A DNA stretch of 64,000 nt from positions 1-64,000 of the forward strand of contig JAEXOU010000016.1 in the NCBI GenBank assembly GCA_023439125.1, in the 5' to 3' direction. The translations under genes were made by a program, and so were the position numbers. A model generated the notes under the pieces. The model was not told the DNA's origin and ran no database searches. It worked only from the letters and a program-made list of their open reading frames with translations. This document shows positions 47,107-55,606 of the stretch, piece by piece. The DNA is from Bacillota bacterium (lineage in GTDB: Bacteria > Bacillota > Clostridia > Lachnospirales > Lachnospiraceae). How positions within the stretch are numbered: the stretch's first letter is position 1; each line of letters begins with the position of its first letter.

Positions 47107-47186
47107 GAAAGTAAATTATGTAAGGTAGTACAATAATTGATGATATTTTATCATATATATAGAAATAAGAGTATAAGGAGTCATTC

Positions 47187-47879
47187 ATGGACAATAAAAT
47201 TCTAATTATTGAGGATGAAAAGGATTTAGCAAAGATATTGGGAGCTTATCTTGAAGTTGAGGGATTTGAAGCAGTGATTGCGAAAGATGGGCAAGAGGGC
47301 TTACTGCTATTTACACAACAAAAACCAAGTCTGGTACTACTTGATATTATGCTACCTATCATCGATGGAATCCAAGTGTGTAAGCGAATTCGTGAGACAT
47401 CGGATGTCCCTATAATTATGATTTCAGCAAAGAGCGGTGAAATGGATAAGGTAATCGCCCTTGGAATTGGTGCAGATGACTATGTTACAAAACCATTTAG
47501 CCCATTAGAATTAGTTGCTCGTGTTAAGGCACAATTACGCCGATTTGAAAAAACGCTGAAGCAAGATAACAGCAATGTTCAAGTCCTTTCGTTCGGAAGA
47601 CTACAGTTGAATAAAGCCTCCTATACTGTTATGGTAGATCAACAAAATGTAGCTTTAACGACCAAAGAATTTGACATGCTCTTTTACTTGGCATCGCACG
47701 AAAACCAAGTGTTTACAAAAGAGCAAATCTATGAGGGTGTTTGGGGATATAGTGAATATGGAGAAGATAATAGTGTTACTGTGTACATAAATCGTCTTCG
47801 AGATAAATTAAGTAAATACGAGATTGATTATATTAAGACAGTCTGGGGTGTTGGATATAAGATGACAACAGCTTTATAG
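47187..47879 (+). CDS. OmpR/PhoB-family response regulator
   Basis: The 230-residue regulator has a receiver domain (about 1-120) with acidic residues EDEKD near 8-12, phospho-acceptor Asp53 in LLDIMLP and Lys of VTKPFSPLEL near 102. The winged-helix domain follows (about 130-228) and ends YIKTVWGVGYKM. It has its own consensus promoter (47078) and is followed after 16 bases by its kinase, so it forms a complete two-component system. The ABC exporter genes just upstream are its likely target, but I did not see a repeated binding site ahead of them. Confidence 0.94.
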   Translation: MDNKILIIEDEKDLAKILGAYLEVEGFEAVIAKDGQEGLLLFTQQKPSLVLLDIMLPIIDGIQVCKRIRETSDVPIIMISAKSGEMDKVIALGIGADDYVTKPFSPLELVARVKAQLRRFEKTLKQDNSNVQVLSFGRLQLNKASYTVMVDQQNVALTTKEFDMLFYLASHENQVFTKEQIYEGVWGYSEYGEDNSVTVYINRLRDKLSKYEIDYIKTVWGVGYKMTTAL

Positions 47880-47895
47880 GTAGGAGGAATTAACG

Positions 47896-49290
47896 TTGAA
47901 GAATACATCCAAACAACGTGGTAAATTGCATAAGAGAAATATAGAAACGTTAGTATGTATGGTAGCGTTTCTATTTTTGTGCTTTTGGATTAGTATTGTT
48001 AGCGTTCAAAAGATTCAATTTGTAGAGACAGAGAATGAAGAAAGAATTTTATTAAAACAGTATGTCCAAAAGATAGAGCAAGGAGATTATATAGACTGTG
48101 AGTATCCTTATCTTGTAATCTCGACACAAGGAGATGTGCTCCATCACAATCAAGACGTATTTCAATTCTATCAAAATAAAGTAAATGTTGAGGAGATATT
48201 GACGATCGACGAAAGTTTTTTACATAACTATAAAGACTATACAAAAGTGTTCTTCACAACCAAACAGGATCAAACAGTGACTGGATTTGTTATTTTTTTG
48301 ATTCCTCTTAATGAGACAAGACAGCAGGTTAGTGGTGATATTGTAATGGCTGTTCATCCATTGATTGCTGGGTTCGTAGTTTCAATCGGAGTACTTATAT
48401 ATCAAATATTTTATTCCAATAAAAGAATATTGCGTCCGATTAGCGAGATTACCGAATCTGCAAGAGCAATTATCAATGGAAATTATGAGAAGGAAGTACT
48501 ACGAGTTTATAGTGAAAAGGTTCAAGCAAATGAGGTTGGTCAATTGACGTATAGTTTTGAGCTAATGAGAGATGAACTAAAAGCAAAACAGATCAAAGAA
48601 GAACAGCTGAAAAAATCACAACAAGAATTAATCTCTTGTATCTCTCATGACTTAAAGACACCGATTTCAACAATACAAGCATATGCAGAAGGGTTACGTG
48701 ATGGAATTGCACGGACAGATTCCGAACGTATGGAATATGTACATACAATCTTAGAAAAGACAAATTTATTAAATGCAATGATTACCGAATTACTTGAGTT
48801 TTCAAATACACAACTAAAACAATTGGATATCAAAAAAGAAGAGATTTATCTGCAAGACTATTTAACTCCTGTACTAAAAGAGCTTGAGGGGTATGTGACA
48901 TATCATTCCATGGAGTTGAATGTTACCAATATGGAGGAGAATCCACTTGTCACGATTGATCCAAAAAGAATCACAGAGGTATTATATAATCTGATTGAAA
49001 ATAGCATAAAGTATAAGCAAACAATAAACCCAATGATTCATATACATGTTTCTCGCAAGGAGAAACATGTATTAATCCGTGTAATTGATAACGGCATTGG
49101 TATCAATGCTAGCGATATCCCATATGTTTTTGATAAGTTTTATCGTGCAGAGAAATCCCGAAGTTCGCATATCCCTGGTTCAGGACTAGGTCTATCCATT
49201 TGTAAATATATTATCGAACAACATAACGGTGAGATTTATTGTAAGAACTTATCTTCAAGTGGATGTGAATTCGGCTTTACAATTAATTAA
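47896..49290 (+). CDS. sensor histidine kinase with HAMP domain
   Basis: The 464-residue kinase has two helices (about 18-38 and 152-173) around an extracytoplasmic sensor of about 110 residues, then a HAMP domain (about 175-230), the H-box CISHDLKTP with His251 and the ATP-binding domain with NLIENSIKY and GSGLGLSICKYI. It is a classical two-helix sensor, unlike the single-helix kinase at 17780. The TTG start at 47896 has AGGAGG 8 bases ahead and no better start is present. The gene overlaps the convergent thiT stop by 8 bases. Confidence 0.92.
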   Translation: MKNTSKQRGKLHKRNIETLVCMVAFLFLCFWISIVSVQKIQFVETENEERILLKQYVQKIEQGDYIDCEYPYLVISTQGDVLHHNQDVFQFYQNKVNVEEILTIDESFLHNYKDYTKVFFTTKQDQTVTGFVIFLIPLNETRQQVSGDIVMAVHPLIAGFVVSIGVLIYQIFYSNKRILRPISEITESARAIINGNYEKEVLRVYSEKVQANEVGQLTYSFELMRDELKAKQIKEEQLKKSQQELISCISHDLKTPISTIQAYAEGLRDGIARTDSERMEYVHTILEKTNLLNAMITELLEFSNTQLKQLDIKKEEIYLQDYLTPVLKELEGYVTYHSMELNVTNMEENPLVTIDPKRITEVLYNLIENSIKYKQTINPMIHIHVSRKEKHVLIRVIDNGIGINASDIPYVFDKFYRAEKSRSSHIPGSGLGLSICKYIIEQHNGEIYCKNLSSSGCEFGFTIN

Positions 49291-49945
49291 GTGCCATCTT
49301 TTTTACTTGTTGAAAACCATGAGCTACAACAGGGAGTAGTAGAATAACGATTGTAACTACACCTTCTGTAAATATATAAGCTCCATTATAAGCAAGTGTG
49401 TAAGGGAGTGGATTCCAACCTGGCCAAGCATATTCACTAAAGAAAACAAAGCCAGAGATCGAAGTAAAAATCCAACGTCCAATGATTCCGGCTATGTATC
49501 CTTTTACTAAGCCATTCTTACACTTATAGAAAAATCCTGAAAGACCAAGAGCACCAAAGGCTAAAAGATAATCAAATAACACTTGGACTGGATGATAAAT
49601 ATAAGGCTTGATGATAAATTGCAGGATACCATAAGCAATAGCGACAGGTATACTTACCTTGGCACCATAGAGATAACCAATTAAGCAGACAAATAACATA
49701 CTAAATAACGTAACAGAACCACCAAACGGAAATGAGTAGATTTCCATATACGAGGTGATTAAGCCAAGAGCCATTGCAACTGCGCAAAATACTAACTGTT
49801 TAGTGGCAATCTTGTTACTACCTTTTTTCTTTATGCATAAAGTTAAAATCACTAAAATTAGTCCTAAGAGAATGCATAAAGTTATGGTTCCAACGGTTGT
49901 CAATTGGTATTCACCATCAATCACCTTTACAAAAGAATTAAACAT
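49283..49945 (-). CDS. thiT: thiamine ECF transporter substrate-binding protein ThiT
   Basis: The 220-residue membrane protein has six helices and matches the ThiT (YuaJ) S-component. It shows GGSVTLFSMLFV, YGAKVSIPVAIAYGILQF and the aromatic stretch YAWPGWNPLPYTLAYNGAY that binds thiamine. It needs the shared ECF module, encoded elsewhere. It is preceded by a TPP riboswitch (49990-50078), so it is repressed by thiamine pyrophosphate. ATG 49945 has AAAGGAGG 7 bases ahead; the frame start at 49963 lies before that ribosome site. The 3' end overlaps the histidine kinase gene by 8 bases, convergently. Confidence 0.93.
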   Translation of the reverse strand: MFNSFVKVIDGEYQLTTVGTITLCILLGLILVILTLCIKKKGSNKIATKQLVFCAVAMALGLITSYMEIYSFPFGGSVTLFSMLFVCLIGYLYGAKVSIPVAIAYGILQFIIKPYIYHPVQVLFDYLLAFGALGLSGFFYKCKNGLVKGYIAGIIGRWIFTSISGFVFFSEYAWPGWNPLPYTLAYNGAYIFTEGVVTIVILLLPVVAHGFQQVKKMALN

Positions 49946-49988
49946 AAAAAAACCTCCTTTCAATCTAATATTGGATTGCTAAAGAGGG
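49946..49988 (-). promoter_or_regulatory. ribosome-site sequestering hairpin of the TPP riboswitch
   Basis: In the mRNA, CCCTCTTTAGCAATC can pair with GATTGAAAGGAGG across an 8-base loop. This would hide the thiT ribosome site. The aptamer lies directly upstream, so the hairpin is a likely expression platform acting on translation. No T-run is present in this stretch. Confidence 0.6.
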
Positions 49989-49989
49989 A

Positions 49990-50078
49990 TAATACGCTTC
50001 CTTACGCCAGTATAACCTGGATCAAGTAATAAGGGTCAGTAATCATTTACTTCTCAGCCATATGGCACCCCTAGCAAT
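49990..50078 (-). ncRNA. TPP riboswitch (THI element) of thiT
   Basis: Read on the minus strand, the aptamer contains GGGGTGCC, GGCTGAGA, GACCCTT, ACTTGATCCAGG and GGCGTAAGGAAGCG in the standard order. These are the conserved THI-box parts that bind thiamine pyrophosphate. It controls thiT directly downstream, in agreement with that gene's job. Confidence 0.93.
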
Positions 50079-50093
50079 ACGATATACGATTAT

Positions 50094-50147
50094 GGTATCT
50101 TAACTTTTTAACGAGCAAATGGTAATTATTTGCTTATTTGAGATACC
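50094..50147 (-). promoter_or_regulatory. extra 5' hairpin ahead of the TPP aptamer
   Basis: GGTATCT and AGATACC form the base and AGCAAAT/ATTTGCT the top of a stem at the very start of the predicted thiT transcript. It is not part of the aptamer. It may stabilise the 5' end or tune folding. Confidence 0.55.
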
Positions 50148-50153
50148 ACCGAT

Positions 50154-50182
50154 ACTATATCAGTATTTTTTAGGGATGTCAA
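50154..50182 (-). promoter_or_regulatory. putative sigma-A promoter for thiT
   Basis: On the minus strand, TTGACA (50182-50177), a 17-base spacer and TATAGT (50159-50154) are visible, starting transcription near 50147. The start coincides with the extra hairpin. Confidence 0.7.
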
Positions 50183-50213
50183 TATAAATTTTTGGCTGAG
50201 AAAAAAATGTGAA

Positions 50214-50310
50214 AAAAGCGTCCAAAAGAAAGGACGCTATGATGCACACAAGCGCAGTCACTTACGCGACTGCACTTGGCGCAAGTATTTTGCAAGCAAA
50301 ACACTTTTTT
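50214..50310. repeat. multi-hairpin repeat, terminator-like family (copy 4)
   Basis: The unit GCGTCC-AAAAGAAA-GGACGC, a shortened nested stem (AGCGCAGTCACTTACGCGACTGC) and AAGTATTTTGC-AA-GCAAAACACTTTTTT are present. It lies immediately after the minus-strand tlpA-like gene; read on the minus strand it ends GGACGCTTTTTTC, an effective terminator for that gene. The AT-rich 5' hairpin of the other copies is missing. Confidence 0.87.
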
Positions 50311-51250
50311 ATTCATTGATTAGCTTGTCAATCTGGCTGCGTAGTGCACTTGCAGACATAGAGCCAATTTTGTAAGTAGAGATGTTTCCATTGGCATCAA
50401 TAAAGTAAGTGGTTGGTAAAGCAGTGACACTATATGCATAAGCTGCACTCTGATTTACGTCATAGTAAACTGGGAATGAATATCCTTGATTCGTTACAAA
50501 ATCATAGGCTTTCGATTTTGTTTCTCGATTTCCATCCGTCATATTGACCATCATAAATTCAACTTTATCTTTATAGTCTTTATAAACATCATCGAAATCT
50601 GGCATCTCAGACTTGCATGGACCACACCAACTTGCCCAGAAATTTACGACAATTGGTTTCCCAAATTTACTACTTAAGGAAACGTCACTACCGGAATAAG
50701 TCTGAACTGTAAAATCTGTTGCAGTATTTACAGTTGCTGGCACTTTTGTAGGTGTAGGTGTTGGAGTTGCAGTTGGAGCTGGAGTGCTAGTAGGAGCAAC
50801 GGTAGGAGTGGCTACCCCATTGGTTGGTGCAGGGCTAGTTTCGTCTTTTGAAGGAGTACCAGATTCTTCTTTTGAAGGAGTATTTGCTTCTTCCTTTGAA
50901 GGAATATTAGCTTCTTCCTTTGAAGGGGTACTAGCTTCTTCTTGATTAGGAGTAGTGACAGCTTCTTGCTCTGGACCTGTTGATTCGTTTGAAGAATCGG
51001 TAACATCAGAATCCACAAATGTGTCTTCTTCTTTTATTTCATCTTGAGGAGTTTCTACCTCAGTTTCAAGAGATTCATTCGTTGTACCCTCGGCTGTAGT
51101 TTGTTCCTCTTGAGATTCAAGCTGATCTTGCACAACTGCACTATTTTGATCCTCTTCATAATTTTTAGCTAAAACATTGTAAAGTAAAGTAGAACCTAGG
51201 ATTAATCCAACAAGTCCAACCACTAGTATAAGTGTCTTCTTTTTATTCAT
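50309..51250 (-). CDS. TlpA/ResA-like thiol-disulfide oxidoreductase with acidic linker
   Basis: The 313-residue protein has an N-terminal membrane helix (about 6-26) and a long Glu/Thr/Pro-rich linker with repeated EEAxxPSKEE units (about 80-145) and PTPTPT stretches. A TlpA-type thioredoxin domain (about 180-313) carries NFWASWCGPCKSEMPDF. The catalytic pair is WCGPC. It should act on the outer side of the membrane, keeping exported thiols reduced, fed by the CcdA-like protein encoded just upstream. ATG 51250 follows AAAGGAG; the 51289 start lies inside the upstream gene. The linker repeats may expand or contract. Confidence 0.88.
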   Translation of the reverse strand: MNKKKTLILVVGLVGLILGSTLLYNVLAKNYEEDQNSAVVQDQLESQEEQTTAEGTTNESLETEVETPQDEIKEEDTFVDSDVTDSSNESTGPEQEAVTTPNQEEASTPSKEEANIPSKEEANTPSKEESGTPSKDETSPAPTNGVATPTVAPTSTPAPTATPTPTPTKVPATVNTATDFTVQTYSGSDVSLSSKFGKPIVVNFWASWCGPCKSEMPDFDDVYKDYKDKVEFMMVNMTDGNRETKSKAYDFVTNQGYSFPVYYDVNQSAAYAYSVTALPTTYFIDANGNISTYKIGSMSASALRSQIDKLINE

Positions 51251-51275
51251 CATATTCTCCTTTCTAATTGCATGA

Positions 51276-51950
51276 TTATGAGAATGCAATCATGGAAACA
51301 AATCTCTGATAAATACCTGCAATCATTAGAACTCCGATAAGGATTAATAGAGCTCCAGAAATAGTATTTATAATTTTATAGTTACGTTTAATAAAATCGA
51401 ATGTATTCTTAAGCTGATTAATGAGTACAGAACTTAAGATAAATGGGATTCCAAGCCCGAGGGCGTAAAATGTTAGCATTAAGACACCTTTGGTTGTACT
51501 TCCAGTCTGTGCTGCCATAACAAGAGCAGAACCTAAAAAAGCACCGACACATGGGGTCCAACCAATAGAAAAAATGATTCCAAACAATATGGATGAGAAG
51601 AACCCTTTTTTCTTCTCCATCGTGGACAAACGATTGGTACCATGTAAGAATTTGAGTTGGAAAACACCAAGATAACTTAATCCAAATACAATAATGATGC
51701 AACCGGATACGATATTAATGGTACTTTGATAACGAATTAGAAATCGTCCTATCGTACCAGAGAGTGCTCCCATCAGGATAAAAGTCATAGAAAATCCAGC
51801 CACGAAACCTAGGGAAGATATTAACGTAGAATTTTTTGTCCTCTCTGAAGGACGGCCTGCAATGTAAGTAATGTAGAGGGGTAACATTGGAAGGAGGCAA
51901 GGAGATACAAATGTAATAATGCCTTCTAAAAATGAAATGATATATTCCAT
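51276..51950 (-). CDS. CcdA-family thiol/disulfide membrane carrier
   Basis: The 224-residue membrane protein has six helices in two halves. The conserved cysteines lie in FVSPCLLPMLPLY near 15-27 and GWTPCVGAFLGSA near 130-142. CcdA/DsbD-type proteins pass electrons from cytoplasmic thioredoxin to extracytoplasmic thiol enzymes, here most likely the TlpA-like protein encoded 26 bases downstream. Cytochrome c maturation is the classic role, but I see no cytochrome genes. AAAGGAG precedes the ATG. Confidence 0.9.
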   Translation of the reverse strand: MEYIISFLEGIITFVSPCLLPMLPLYITYIAGRPSERTKNSTLISSLGFVAGFSMTFILMGALSGTIGRFLIRYQSTINIVSGCIIIVFGLSYLGVFQLKFLHGTNRLSTMEKKKGFFSSILFGIIFSIGWTPCVGAFLGSALVMAAQTGSTTKGVLMLTFYALGLGIPFILSSVLINQLKNTFDFIKRNYKIINTISGALLILIGVLMIAGIYQRFVSMIAFS

Positions 51951-52310
51951 GTTAGACTCCTTTCTTTCGTTAACTTCAAATGAAGTGAGATTTACGGGTT
52001 ACATAGAATTACTTAGGCTATCGGGAGTAATTCAATGGATTTTAGATTTCTTGTGAGTTTATGCACCTGGTTAGGGTGTATCTTTTGTTTATTCCAATGT
52101 TAACGGAAATACTAAGAGAAATCAATGGTAAAAGGTTGTAAAGCAAAAATATTGGTAAAATATTGCTATAATATTGATAAAAAGAGAGAGATAGTATGAA
52201 TGTGGATTGAAATTCAAAATTGGTTGGGTCATAACGGAAAAATTGGTGGTTGAATTCATCAGCCAATCTTGCTAATATTAGGAAATAGCTATGAAAGGAA
52301 AACCAACCAT
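51951..52310. other. divergent intergenic region without gene
   Basis: The 360-base gap separates the minus-strand CcdA-like gene and the plus-strand MocR gene. It should hold both promoters. GAAAGGAAAACC before 52311 is the MocR ribosome site. I saw no repeat, terminator or riboswitch motif. Confidence 0.55.
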
Positions 52311-53831
52311 ATGGAAATTTTTCTCGATAAAAAATTAAAAATGCCAATTTATGTACAGATTGCAGAACAGATCAAAACGCAGATTATATCAAAAGAATTA
52401 TTGCCTGGAATGATACTATTGCCAGAAAGAAAACTGGCACAACAACTAGGAGTGAATCGTAGTACGATTTTAAATGCTTACGATATGCTCAAACAGGAAG
52501 GTTACATAGAAGCACAAATTGGAAGAGGTACGATTGTTTCCAATATAGAAAAAAAGAATAACGAGGAAAAAGAAGAGACAGCAGTGACAAGAGAGCCTTG
52601 TTGGAGTCAGTTGTTTAATGTGCAAGTGAGAGAATTCGATAATCTTTTATTACGAGAATCGTTACCTCTAATTGATCCAAAGAATATTATCTCCTTTGGT
52701 CTTGGCATCGCAAATGTAGAAGAAGAACCTCATCTACCTTTCGATGAGCTGGCTAAGGAGGTAGCAGTGAATTCAAAATGTGAGGCGTTAACAATAGGAC
52801 CAATTGGTGGGTACCAATCACTTCGCAATGTAATTGCAAATATGACACGAAAAAGGGGAATTTCATGTCTCACAGAGCAAGTTATGATTGTAAGTGGTTC
52901 ACAGCAAGGAATTGATTTGGCAACGAGAGTACTGATCGAGCCAGGTGATATTGTTGTTGTAGAAGCGCCGTCTTACTTTTTGGGATTACAGAGCTTTCGA
53001 GCTGCTGGCGCTCGAATTATGGAGGTTGCGATTGACCAGGATGGAATGCAGTTGGATCAATTAGAACAACTATTAAAACGCTATCATCCAAAGATGATTT
53101 ATACGATGCCGAACTATCAAAATCCATCTTCTGTCTGTATGAGTTTTGCGCGTAGACATCGGCTAGTAGAGTTAGCACAAAAGCATGATATTATGATTTT
53201 AGAGGATGATGCCTATGGAGAATTTCATTATGATAACGAGGAATTACCAACTTTAGCATCGATTGATACAAGTGGTCATGTTATTTACTTAAAGACATTT
53301 TCTAAAATAATAAGCCCGGGTTTACGTCTAGGATATATGGTAGCACATAAGAAGATTATTGAGACTTGTTCCTTAGTTCGCCAAGGGGAAGACTTACATC
53401 CTAACAGTATCTCACAATGGTTAGTAGAAAAATATCTATTAGCCAATAGTCTAGAATCCCATATATCTAATATATGCGCACGCAATCGAATCAAAAGAGA
53501 TATTATGTATGATGAACTTTTAAAATATGCACCAGAGGGAATGACATTTTTTAAGCCAAGAGGAGGCATTTATATCTGGTGTCGTTTACCTGAGTATGTT
53601 AGTGCAATGAAGTTATTAGACAAAACATTAAAACGTAAGGTCTCTTTTATGCCAGGGTTAACTTTTTTCTTATCCGAGGAAGGGGAGCATTACATACGAT
53701 TGAATTTCTCATATCCAAAGGAAGAACAAATCAAAGAAGGAATCAAAGTAATCTGTGAAGAAATAGCTTTGCTGAGTAAAGAAGGAGAAAGGGAGCAGAT
53801 ACGCAACAGCGAATTTGTTCCTCTATATTAA
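52311..53831 (+). CDS. MocR/GntR-family PLP-dependent regulator
   Basis: The 506-residue protein joins an N-terminal GntR winged helix (about 1-75; LLPERKLAQQLGVNRSTI, then GYIEAQIGRGTIV) to an aminotransferase-like domain (about 115-490). The PLP lysine lies in LKTFSKIISPGLRLGY. MocR proteins use PLP or an aldimine as signal to control nearby aminotransferase or vitamin B6 genes. Its ATG 52311 follows GAAAGG; the frame start at 52269 has no site. The next gene, an aminotransferase, starts 22 bases after its stop and is probably both co-transcribed and controlled. Confidence 0.92.
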   Translation: MEIFLDKKLKMPIYVQIAEQIKTQIISKELLPGMILLPERKLAQQLGVNRSTILNAYDMLKQEGYIEAQIGRGTIVSNIEKKNNEEKEETAVTREPCWSQLFNVQVREFDNLLLRESLPLIDPKNIISFGLGIANVEEEPHLPFDELAKEVAVNSKCEALTIGPIGGYQSLRNVIANMTRKRGISCLTEQVMIVSGSQQGIDLATRVLIEPGDIVVVEAPSYFLGLQSFRAAGARIMEVAIDQDGMQLDQLEQLLKRYHPKMIYTMPNYQNPSSVCMSFARRHRLVELAQKHDIMILEDDAYGEFHYDNEELPTLASIDTSGHVIYLKTFSKIISPGLRLGYMVAHKKIIETCSLVRQGEDLHPNSISQWLVEKYLLANSLESHISNICARNRIKRDIMYDELLKYAPEGMTFFKPRGGIYIWCRLPEYVSAMKLLDKTLKRKVSFMPGLTFFLSEEGEHYIRLNFSYPKEEQIKEGIKVICEEIALLSKEGEREQIRNSEFVPLY

Positions 53832-53853
53832 TCGACGAAAGGAGAGGAATACG

Positions 53854-55020
53854 ATGGACATTTATACGAATCGAATTCTTAATACTAAAAAATCTTTTAT
53901 CCGTGAAATATTAAAAGTAATCCAGGATGATGAAATAATATCTTTTGCTGGAGGGCTACCAAACCCTATCTCATTCCCAAAAGAAGAATTAAGAGCTTCT
54001 ATGAATCGTGTCATTACCGAGCAGGGAGACAGTGCATTTCAATATGCAACAACAGAGGGACATCGAGGCTTACGAGAACTAATTGCAAATCGTTATGTAA
54101 CTACATATGGTTTTAATGTATCTGCAGATGACATTCTCATTACAACAGGCTCTCAACAAGCTCTTGATTTAGTTGGAAAGGTGTTAATTAACGAGCATGA
54201 TGTGGTTGGTGTTGAGATACCAGGTTATTTAGGCGCAATTCAAGCATTCTCTATGTTTCAACCAAAATTTGTGGGAGTAGAATTGACGAACGAAGGTCTT
54301 AATATCGATGAACTTAAGAAGACTTTAGATGAGAATGATGTTAAGTTTTTATATACGGTTCCTAATTTTCAAAATCCAACAGGTCTTACCTATACGAAAA
54401 ATAATCGTAAGATGGTTGCTGAGGTTATGAAAGGGCGTAATACATTTTTAATCGAGGATGATCCTTATGGGGAATTGCGTTTTTCTGGAGAAGATGAGCC
54501 ATACATCGCTACATATGATTTGGAGAATAGTATAATCTTTGGAACAATCTCTAAGATTATCACACCGGGAATGAGAATTGGTTGGATTTGCACGAAAAAC
54601 AGAGAGTTGATGGGACATTTAGTTACCGCTAAGCAGGCTTCGGATTTACATACAAACTATTTTGCACAATGTACTATATTTGATTACTTAACTCATTATG
54701 ATTTACAAAGTCATATTGAGGTAATAAAGAAATTGTATCGAAAGCAAAGTAGCGCAATGATTAATGCAATTGAGCAGTATTTTCCAAGTGAAATTGCCTA
54801 CACAAAACCAGAGGGTGGAATGTTTATGTGGGCTACCTTACCAGAAGGAATGTATTCTGATGCATTGTTTGAACGGGCAATAGAAAAGAAGGTTGCATTT
54901 GTGCCAGGAAATCCATTTTACACGGATAATCAATCGGTAAGAACGATGCGTTTAAATTATACCAATGCTGATGAAGACATGATTTATGAAGGAATTCGCC
55001 GCTTGGCCAGTGTAATGTAA
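53854..55020 (+). CDS. class I PLP-dependent aminotransferase
   Basis: The 388-residue fold-type I aminotransferase has ISFAGGLPNPISFP near its start, the substrate/PLP loop PNFQNPTGLTY and the PLP lysine in TISKIITPGMRIGWI. It resembles 2-aminoadipate/LysN and KAT-type transaminases. It also resembles the C-terminal domain of the MocR protein encoded just before it, so the pair are paralogues in tandem. The amino acid substrate is unknown. GAAAGGAGAGG precedes ATG 53854. Confidence 0.9.
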   Translation: MDIYTNRILNTKKSFIREILKVIQDDEIISFAGGLPNPISFPKEELRASMNRVITEQGDSAFQYATTEGHRGLRELIANRYVTTYGFNVSADDILITTGSQQALDLVGKVLINEHDVVGVEIPGYLGAIQAFSMFQPKFVGVELTNEGLNIDELKKTLDENDVKFLYTVPNFQNPTGLTYTKNNRKMVAEVMKGRNTFLIEDDPYGELRFSGEDEPYIATYDLENSIIFGTISKIITPGMRIGWICTKNRELMGHLVTAKQASDLHTNYFAQCTIFDYLTHYDLQSHIEVIKKLYRKQSSAMINAIEQYFPSEIAYTKPEGGMFMWATLPEGMYSDALFERAIEKKVAFVPGNPFYTDNQSVRTMRLNYTNADEDMIYEGIRRLASVM

Positions 55021-55083
55021 AGATTATCAAATGAAATAACTTGATATCATTGAAAAATGAGGGAGAAAATTTCTTTATATTTA

Positions 55084-55098
55084 TGTGACTTAGTCACA
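55084..55098 (+). promoter_or_regulatory. putative Crp/Fnr-type operator upstream of thioredoxin
   Basis: TGTGACTTAGTCACA is a perfect 15-base palindrome. Its centre (55091) lies 29 bases before a TATACT -10 box (55120-55125), placing it near -41 of the predicted start, the classical position for activation by Crp/Fnr proteins. A Crp/Fnr gene lies at 55607-56293. Confidence 0.55.
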
Positions 55099-55206
55099 GA
55101 GAAACTTTTTAAAATTGTCTATACTAACGATAACAACAAGAAAATACCTATATAAACCAAAAGTGAATATATATGGAAAATAAAGAAATAGAAGGGGGAC
55201 TTTATT

Positions 55207-55521
55207 ATGAGTATTTTACATGTAACGAAGGACAGTTTTGAAAAGGAAGTTTTAAAAGAAGAAAAGGTCGTTTTACTAGATTTCTGGGCTCCATGGTGTG
55301 GTCCTTGCAAAATGTTATCACCAATTCTTGATCAGATTGCAGTAGAGGATCCTAAAGTTAAGATTTGTAAAATCAATGTGGATGAGGAACCAGAATTGGC
55401 TGCTCAACATAGTATTATGAGTATTCCAACACTTCAGGTAGTACAACAAGGTAGTATTATGAAAAATAGCGTTGGTTTAAGATCAAAAAATGAAATCTTA
55501 TCCATGCTAGAGCTTAAATAG
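55207..55521 (+). CDS. trxA: thioredoxin
   Basis: The 104-residue protein is a single thioredoxin domain with the active site WAPWCGPCK (Cys31, Cys34), and the cis-proline in MSIPTLQ. It reduces protein disulfides in the cytoplasm with thioredoxin reductase, which is not encoded nearby. It is monocistronic with a terminator at 55533, a palindromic operator at 55084 and a GGGGGAC ribosome site. The FILV-rich fold and size are standard. A second thioredoxin elsewhere in the genome is likely. Confidence 0.94.
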   Translation: MSILHVTKDSFEKEVLKEEKVVLLDFWAPWCGPCKMLSPILDQIAVEDPKVKICKINVDEEPELAAQHSIMSIPTLQVVQQGSIMKNSVGLRSKNEILSMLELK

Positions 55522-55532
55522 ATTTACAGAGT

Positions 55533-55598
55533 AAATGACAATTTTGTAATGGGCGGTACAAAAAATGTAGCCTTCATACAAAATTGTCATTTGTTTTT
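55533..55598. terminator. bidirectional hairpin terminator
   Basis: Bases 55533-55548 are exactly complementary to 55577-55592, and GTTTTT follows. It lies between the thioredoxin gene and the convergent Crp/Fnr gene, so it may serve both, but the minus-strand T-run is weak. Confidence 0.75.
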
Positions 55599-55606
55599 GA
55601 TATCCT

